Positions 6,731-10,721 of a DNA stretch of 10,721 nt are shown here, piece by piece. The translations under genes were made by a program, and so were the position numbers. The stretch's first letter is position 1; every line of letters starts with the position of its first letter. Source of the DNA: Alphaproteobacteria bacterium. GTDB lineage: Bacteria; Pseudomonadota; Alphaproteobacteria; DAOWDM01. The stretch spans positions 1 through 10,721 of the forward strand of contig DAOWDM010000066.1 in NCBI GenBank assembly GCA_030639035.1, written 5' to 3'. The notes beneath the pieces were generated by a model, which searched no databases, was not told the DNA's origin, and saw only the letters and a list, made by a program, of their open reading frames with translations.

Positions 6731-7570
6731 TCAGACCTTTTGTTCTTCAACATTAACGCCAAGAATTGCCTTTGTCGGACAGCTTGCTATGATTGCTGAG
6801 CCGTAATTTTCAACATCAACATCAGGGCTGATATAACTGCAAAAGTTTGTAACTTTTACGCTGTCTGTTTCATAAACTTTGGTGCATTTCATACAGCCGA
6901 TACATGCGACTTTGCAGTTTTTCTTTGCAGCCGCACCTTTTTGAGTGTTCATACAGGCAACATAAATGCGTTTATTGTCTTTGCCTCTTGGCATTATTTC
7001 AAACAATCCACGAGGGCAAACATTAACGCAAGCCCCACAGCTTGTGCATTTTTCTTCATCAACAACAGGAAGCCATGTTTCCTCGTCAATATATAAAGCT
7101 CCGAAATTGCACACATCAACACAGTCGCCCAATCCTAGACAACCAGATGGGCAGCCGCTTTCTCCTGAAAACATGCTATGAGATAAGGCACAGTTTTGTT
7201 CACCGCTATAAATGATTTTTTGAGGAGCATTTTGCCTTGAGCCGTTGCATTTTAATACTGCAATAGTTGGCTCTTTTTCGGTTGCTTCCTTGCCCATAAT
7301 TGCAGCGACTTTTTTCATTACGTCATTGCCGCCAACAGGACAGTTGAAGCTGTCAAAATCATCTGGATTATTAACAATAGCCTCTGCAAAACCACGACAA
7401 CCAGGGAAACCACAAGCTCCACAGTTAGCAGAAGGAAGCTCTTCTTCTACTTCATCGATTTTAGGGTCTTCAAAAACTTTAAACTTTTTTGATGCCACAA
7501 ACAGAATGCTTGCCGCCACTGCTCCTATCCCACTTAAGGTTAGAACAGAGTAAATAAATAAATCATTCAT
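6731..7570 (-). CDS. rnfB: Rnf electron transport complex subunit RnfB (ferredoxin-like Fe-S), long form
   Basis: The entry point for electrons from ferredoxin, 279 aa. Residues about 5-27 form a membrane anchor. A four-cysteine domain follows: C50, C53, C58, C77 in NCGACGFPGC and FNCPVGG. The middle holds C140, C144, C150, C154 (GCPSGCLGLGDC) and a full ferredoxin motif C175, C178, C181, C185 followed by P. The protein is longer than enterobacterial RsxB (about 190 aa) and matches the long RnfB type. Its C-terminal extension has C206, C219, C223, C226, C229, C244 and C264, but the spacing is incomplete compared with the paired ferredoxin motifs I expect there: Y233 sits where a cysteine should close one set, and E254, G257 and I260 occupy the other positions before C264-Pro. 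A 62-base gap separates it from the rseC-like gene, the only real gap in the cluster. The ribosome binding site is weak. Confidence 0.95.
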   Translation of the reverse strand: MNDLFIYSVLTLSGIGAVAASILFVASKKFKVFEDPKIDEVEEELPSANCGACGFPGCRGFAEAIVNNPDDFDSFNCPVGGNDVMKKVAAIMGKEATEKEPTIAVLKCNGSRQNAPQKIIYSGEQNCALSHSMFSGESGCPSGCLGLGDCVDVCNFGALYIDEETWLPVVDEEKCTSCGACVNVCPRGLFEIMPRGKDNKRIYVACMNTQKGAAAKKNCKVACIGCMKCTKVYETDSVKVTNFCSYISPDVDVENYGSAIIASCPTKAILGVNVEEQKV

Positions 7571-7632
7571 TTTAAATAATGTCCGTTTTTATATCGGTAC
7601 AAAATACCACAAAAAACAACGAATAAAAGGTT

Positions 7633-8058
7633 TTATTTCAGCTTAAAAGAAAAAGCCTTACTGATGCGTTTTCTTAGCAAATACAAACATAAATAATATG
7701 GAGCAAGCACAGCCAAAGAAGCAAGTCCAGATATGGCTTCATTGCCTGTAAGAGCCATACCGACAACTAAAGTTGTTATGACAAGCAAAAACGGGAATAT
7801 ATATCCAAGAAAGAGTGCCTTAAATCCTAAGATTCTTGAAAGAACAACCGTTACGTTATCACCTATGGATATTTCTTTTCCTTCAGGATCTACGTTGATT
7901 ATTTTCTCTTTTGAGTCCGATGTTCCACAAGCACCTTTTGCATGACATTTTGCACAAGCAGACATTGAAAGGATTTTTACCATTGCAGTGCCGTCTTCTT
8001 TAATTTCAACGACAGTACCTTCTTGTTCAATTAGTTTTACGCTTGTTTTCATTTGCAT
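7633..8058 (-). CDS. rseC: RseC/SoxR-reducing-system family membrane protein
   Basis: A 141-aa protein with an N-terminal soluble domain, the cysteine cluster C35, C38, C44 (ACAKCHAKGACG), a small beta-rich segment (about 50-75), and two transmembrane helices (about 77-102 and 108-128). This is the RseC family layout. In E. coli, RseC and the Rsx proteins together keep SoxR reduced, and rseC-like genes accompany rnf operons in several phyla. The cysteines suggest redox or metal binding on the cytoplasmic side, but the biochemical role is not established. The start is ambiguous: the ATG at 8058 gives MQMKTS, while the ATG at 8052 overlaps the apbE stop as ATGA, the commonest coupled arrangement, and would shorten the protein by two residues. 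Neither has a strong ribosome binding site. Confidence 0.85.
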   Translation of the reverse strand: MQMKTSVKLIEQEGTVVEIKEDGTAMVKILSMSACAKCHAKGACGTSDSKEKIINVDPEGKEISIGDNVTVVLSRILGFKALFLGYIFPFLLVITTLVVGMALTGNEAISGLASLAVLAPYYLCLYLLRKRISKAFSFKLK

Positions 8059-9083
8059 CTCATTTCTAATTCAAGAAATGCCTCCATTGCTTTTGAAAGT
8101 TTTTCTTCTATCTTATCATTCACCTTAACATAAAAAACTACTTTCAAGTGTTTTTTGTTTGCAAGTTCGAGTGCTTTTGTCGCCCCTATTACCATAAAGG
8201 CAGTTGCATAAGCATCTGCAACGGCACAATCTTTATTAAATACAGTAACAGAAGTTAAGTTATGAGTTACAGGCTTGCCAGTTAATGGATTTATTGTATG
8301 AGAATAACGTTTTCCTTTGTAGGTGAAAAAGTTTCTGTAATCGCCAGAAGTCGCAACTCCTGTGTTTGTTAATTCAAGTATTCTGCCGTTTTTTCTTATG
8401 GAAGAATCAGGGACTTCAACCGCTATTTTCCACTGTTTCTTTGGATAGCGAAAACCAGAGACTCTTAATTCTCCGCCGATTTCTATAATATGGTTGGAAT
8501 ATCCTTTACTTAAAAGATATTCAGAAACTAAATCAACTCCGTAACCTTTTGCTATTGCAGACAAATCCAGATAAAGCTTTGCATCTTTTTTTCTTGCTTT
8601 GAATAAAGTTTGGTGCAGTTCAAGTTTATCCATTCCGATATGGTTTTTTACTTGCTCGATTTCTTGCGGAATAGGCGGTTCGATTCGTCTTTTACCGTCA
8701 GCTCCAAACCCCCAAAGATTCACTAATTTCCCTACAGAAATATCAAAAGCTCCGCCTGTCTCAATGCTGATTTTTTTGGATAGCTTAAGGACTCGCCAGA
8801 CTTCTTCTGAAATATCGACCCATTCAGAATTTTTTACTGAGTTAAGTTTGCTTAATTCTGAATCTTTATCCCATGTAGACATTTGGCTGTTGAAATTTTC
8901 AAGCAGCTCTTTGATATTTCCATGTAAAGCAGAGTCTTTATGTTTACTGGCGATTTTAACATAATAAGTTGTTCCCATGGTTTTCCCATGAAACTCTATA
9001 AAATCATTTACTGGCTTTAATAGAATATATAAGGCAACGCCAAGCCCTAATAAAATTCCAATATATATAAAGTGTTTTTTCAT
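8049..9083 (-). CDS. apbE: ApbE, FAD:protein FMN transferase
   Basis: The enzyme hydrolyses FAD and attaches FMN to a threonine of target proteins; here RnfD and RnfG are the obvious targets. With the ATG at 9083 the protein is 344 aa. Residues 5-23 are a hydrophobic anchor without a lipobox cysteine, so it is a membrane-tethered rather than lipoprotein ApbE. Family motifs are present in order: KTMGTTYYV (34-42), GGAFDISVG (110-118), LDLSAIAKGYGVD (172-184), EIGGE (201-205), TSGDYRNF (245-252), SHTINPLTGKP (261-271) and ADAYATAFMV (289-298), where the Asp and Thr are expected to bind Mg2+. A longer frame from a TTG at 9119 adds 12 Tyr/Asn-rich residues but overlaps the divergent MATE gene, so I chose the ATG. 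No clear ribosome binding site is visible before it. The stop overlaps the start of the rseC-like gene. Confidence 0.94.
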   Translation of the reverse strand: MKKHFIYIGILLGLGVALYILLKPVNDFIEFHGKTMGTTYYVKIASKHKDSALHGNIKELLENFNSQMSTWDKDSELSKLNSVKNSEWVDISEEVWRVLKLSKKISIETGGAFDISVGKLVNLWGFGADGKRRIEPPIPQEIEQVKNHIGMDKLELHQTLFKARKKDAKLYLDLSAIAKGYGVDLVSEYLLSKGYSNHIIEIGGELRVSGFRYPKKQWKIAVEVPDSSIRKNGRILELTNTGVATSGDYRNFFTYKGKRYSHTINPLTGKPVTHNLTSVTVFNKDCAVADAYATAFMVIGATKALELANKKHLKVVFYVKVNDKIEEKLSKAMEAFLELEMRCK

Positions 9084-9092
9084 GTATTTGTT

Positions 9093-9119
9093 GTTATAAA
9101 AATATGAGTAAAAATACAA
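9093..9119 (-). promoter_or_regulatory. Possible apbE/rnf cluster promoter, near-leaderless
   Basis: On the minus strand, TTGTAT at 9119-9114 is followed after 15 bases by TATAAC at 9098-9093, ending nine bases before the ATG at 9083. If used, the transcript would start at or just before the start codon, fitting the absence of a ribosome binding site. The 15-base spacer is shorter than optimal, and AT-rich sequence gives many chance matches, so this is tentative. Confidence 0.25.
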
Positions 9120-10480
9120 CCAACTTTTTTCATCGGAGCAGACATATTAAAAATAATCCAATCATATCTGGTTCTGTTGGACGAGTTTTAACTCATTTAA
9201 CCATACCTATGATTGGCGGGCTTTTTTCAATAATAGCGTTTAATCTTGCGGATACTTTTTTTATTGCAAGGCTTGGAAGCGTTCAGCTTGCTGCTATAAG
9301 CTTTGTTTTTCCGATGGTTATGTTCATAGGAAGCATTGCAACAGGGCTTGGGGTTAGCATTTCTTCACTTATCAGTCATGCAGTAGGCTCTGGAAATAAA
9401 GATGAAATTTCAAGGCTTGCAACTAATGGGCTTGTTCTATCTTTTTTAATAGTGCCTTTGTTCGTTGTTGCAGGACTTCTTACAATAAATCCGCTGTTTA
9501 CTATGTTGGGAGCGACACCAGAGGTGCTTCCGTTCATTCGTGAGTACATGATAATCTGGTATCCAGGAATGTTGTTTATCGTCATTCCAATGGTTGGAAA
9601 TAATATAATCAGAGGACTAGGAGATACAAAAACACCTGGATTAATAATGACATTTGGAGCAACAATAAATGTTATTCTTGACCCTATATTAATATTCGGT
9701 CTTTGCGGTTTTCCAAGACTAGAACTAGCAGGAGCGGCTATTGCAACAGTAGCATCACGAGCATTAACAGCTGTTTTGATACTTTCAATTCTTTATTACA
9801 AAAAAAGAATAATAAATTTCTCCATTCCAGTTTTTAAAGAAACCATGAAGTTATGGAAAAGAATTCTGCATATTGGGATTCCAAACATGATTTCTAGCGT
9901 ACTTCTTTTAATAAGTATCGGTATTCTTATGCGGTTAGCGGCAAGATTTGGAACAAGTGCCGTTGCGGCTTTTGGAGCAGGATTAAAAATCGAAGCTTTT
10001 GCATTGATTGTTATTTTTGCTTTGAGCTCAATAACTATGCCTTTTACAGGGCAAAACAAAGGTGCGGCAAAAATAAACCGCATACTTAAAGCTCATAAAC
10101 TTGTTTGCTGTTTCTCAATGTTATGGGGATTTTTATGTGTGCTTTTCTTTGTTTTTACAGCAGAACCAATAGCGTTTTTGTTTAGTGATGAGCCACAGCT
10201 TACAAATAACATTGTACAGTTTTTAATAATAATATCATCTAGTTATGGCTTTTTAGGCATATGTATTTTAACCATAAGCATCTTAAACGGTCTTCAACGA
10301 CCTATTTCAGCCGCAGTTTTTGGCATTGGCAGAATGTTTGTTTTATATATACCATTTGCATGGCTTGGAGCTGAGTTCTTTGGCTTTAAAGGCATGATTG
10401 CAGGTATGACTGTTTCATGTGTAATCGCAGGAATTGCAGGCTGGATATTAGCTAAAAAAGCTCTTGCTAAAGAATCCTAA
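9104..10480 (+). CDS. MATE family efflux transporter, 458 aa
   Basis: An inner-membrane exporter of the multidrug and toxin extrusion family, which expels cationic compounds or metabolites in exchange for Na+ or H+. About twelve hydrophobic segments are spread over two halves, as usual for MATE proteins of about 450 aa. Typical family stretches are GSVGRVLTHLTIPM (24-37), NLADTFFIARLG (47-58), IIRGLGDTKTPG (168-179), NVILDPILIFG (189-199) and AGAAIATVASRA (209-220). The sequence is complete. The ATG at 9104 lacks a visible ribosome binding site and lies 20 bases from the divergent apbE ATG, and I see no alternative upstream start in frame. Substrate cannot be deduced. A link with Rnf is possible only in the general sense that both use the membrane ion gradient. 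No terminator is visible after the stop; a displaced tRNA fragment begins 13 bases downstream. Confidence 0.93.
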   Translation: MSKNTTNFFHRSRHIKNNPIISGSVGRVLTHLTIPMIGGLFSIIAFNLADTFFIARLGSVQLAAISFVFPMVMFIGSIATGLGVSISSLISHAVGSGNKDEISRLATNGLVLSFLIVPLFVVAGLLTINPLFTMLGATPEVLPFIREYMIIWYPGMLFIVIPMVGNNIIRGLGDTKTPGLIMTFGATINVILDPILIFGLCGFPRLELAGAAIATVASRALTAVLILSILYYKKRIINFSIPVFKETMKLWKRILHIGIPNMISSVLLLISIGILMRLAARFGTSAVAAFGAGLKIEAFALIVIFALSSITMPFTGQNKGAAKINRILKAHKLVCCFSMLWGFLCVLFFVFTAEPIAFLFSDEPQLTNNIVQFLIIISSSYGFLGICILTISILNGLQRPISAAVFGIGRMFVLYIPFAWLGAEFFGFKGMIAGMTVSCVIAGIAGWILAKKALAKES

Positions 10481-10492
10481 CACCTTAAAAAC

Positions 10493-10537
10493 TGGTGCAC
10501 CCGATGCGATTCGAACCCATGACCTTCGGCTTCGGAG
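10493..10537 (-). pseudogene. 3' fragment of tRNA-Arg(CCG): probable attachment site (attR) of an integrated element
   Basis: On the minus strand this stretch reads as tRNA positions 32-76 without a gap. It starts in the anticodon loop (CTCCGAA, anticodon CCG, Arg), then gives the 3' anticodon stem GCCGA, a five-base variable loop AGGTC, the T arm with loop TTCGAAT, the 3' acceptor strand CGGGTGC, discriminator A and an encoded CCA. Upstream of position 32 the sequence no longer pairs with the anticodon stem, and no acceptor 5' strand (GCACCCG) occurs in the rest of the window, so the 5' half is absent. The T stem has one mismatch (G52-G62), which fits a fragment free of selection. Tyrosine-recombinase elements often recombine in tRNA anticodon loops and leave such a 3' piece at the far end. 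By its orientation the element would lie to the right. Confidence 0.75.
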
Positions 10538-10548
10538 TTCTCGAAAGT

Positions 10549-10721
10549 CTAATATTTCCAATCTTCTGGGCATGAAGTTTTATTATTTATATTTTCTGGA
10601 AACAGTGAGTTTTTAAGATGTTTGGTTTCTACTTTGAATTTTAGAATATCTAACCTATTAAATGAATAAGCTGTTTTTTTGTGAGGGCAGATTAAAACGA
10701 TTTCTTTCTTAAATATTTTTC
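10549..10721 (-). CDS. Unidentified protein, C-terminal 56 residues (runs off right edge)
   Basis: A minus-strand frame is open from the window's right edge to a TAG at 10549-10551. The 56 visible residues are Lys/Asn-rich and include EIVLICPHKK, a central charged part, and a terminal CPEDWKY. The other two minus-strand frames hit stops within the first ten codons, which favours this one, but the sequence is very AT-rich and the frame short, so it could be chance. Its stop lies 12 bases from the tRNA-Arg fragment, on the side predicted to be the inserted element, so if real it is the element's outermost gene. It does not resemble the C-terminus of a tyrosine recombinase, and I do not recognise it. 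Confidence 0.42.
   Translation of the reverse strand, partial: KIFKKEIVLICPHKKTAYSFNRLDILKFKVETKHLKNSLFPENINNKTSCPEDWKY

Noticed and set aside
7571..7632. Promoter or regulatory leader in the rseC-rnfB gap
   Set aside because: A TATAAA lies about 17 bases before the rnfB ATG on the minus strand, but there is no credible -35 box and the small inverted repeats are too short to call; recorded only as the one gap in the cluster.
9084..9119. Longer apbE starting with TTG at 9119
   Set aside because: It overlaps the divergent MATE start, adds an unusual Tyr/Asn-rich segment before the membrane anchor, and lacks a ribosome binding site; the ATG at 9083 gives a typical N-terminus.
10481..10497. CACC...GGTG hairpin as a terminator for the MATE gene
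   Set aside because: The stem is only four bases, half of it belongs to the tRNA 3' end, and no T-run follows.
10493..10600. A complete functional tRNA-Arg gene
   Set aside because: No 5' acceptor strand, D arm or 5' anticodon stem could be found to the right, and the T stem has a G-G mismatch.
1..10721. CRISPR array, rRNA, or transposase genes
   Set aside because: No regularly spaced direct repeats, no ribosomal RNA stretches, and no recombinase or transposase motifs were seen anywhere in the window.

Overview
The window comes from an AT-rich Gram-negative bacterium that probably lives anaerobically. The signs are a complete Rnf (Rsx) ion-pumping redox complex with its flavin transferase, an RseC-type protein, two probable lipoproteins and a MATE exporter. 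The gene order rseC-rnfB-C-D-G-E-A resembles that known from Bacteroidetes-type Rnf loci. The TPR-plus-methyltransferase gene and the palindromic intergenic repeat are also reminiscent of low-GC, gut or host-associated alphaproteobacteria. I cannot settle the phylum from sequence reading alone.

Layout, left to right. Positions 1-571 hold two minus-strand genes that look like a small lipoprotein operon: a glycine/serine-rich probable lipoprotein (149-571), followed by a second lipoprotein that runs off the left edge. A 318-base gene-free stretch (572-889) contains a good extended -10 promoter for that pair, a small AT hairpin, and a ~97-base imperfect palindrome that looks like a dispersed repeat. 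Positions 890-9083 are one tightly packed minus-strand gene cluster, read right to left: apbE, rseC-like, rnfB, rnfC, rnfD, rnfG, rnfE, rnfA, then a large TPR/SAM-methyltransferase gene. Most junctions overlap or are separated by 1-3 bases; only rseC-rnfB has a gap, of 62 bases. On the plus strand, 9104-10480 encodes a MATE-family transporter that diverges from apbE with only 20 bases between start codons.

How the genes work together: RnfB and RnfC carry Fe-S clusters and link ferredoxin to NAD. RnfD and RnfG carry FMN covalently bound to threonine, and both Ser/Thr-x-Ala-Thr acceptor motifs are visible. RnfA and RnfE are the membrane pair with the conserved cysteines of the intramembrane Fe-S centre. 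ApbE, first in the cluster, is the enzyme that attaches FMN to RnfD and RnfG. The RseC-like protein is a usual companion of Rnf. The terminal methyltransferase is translationally coupled to rnfA but has no known role in the complex.

Right edge: 10493-10537 is the 3' part of a tRNA-Arg(CCG), minus strand, from the anticodon loop to an encoded CCA, with no 5' half. This is the expected remnant of site-specific integration at a tRNA gene. It implies that a mobile element starts at about 10538 and continues rightward out of the window, while everything to its left is ancestral chromosome. A minus-strand open frame ending at 10549 would be the outermost gene of that element.
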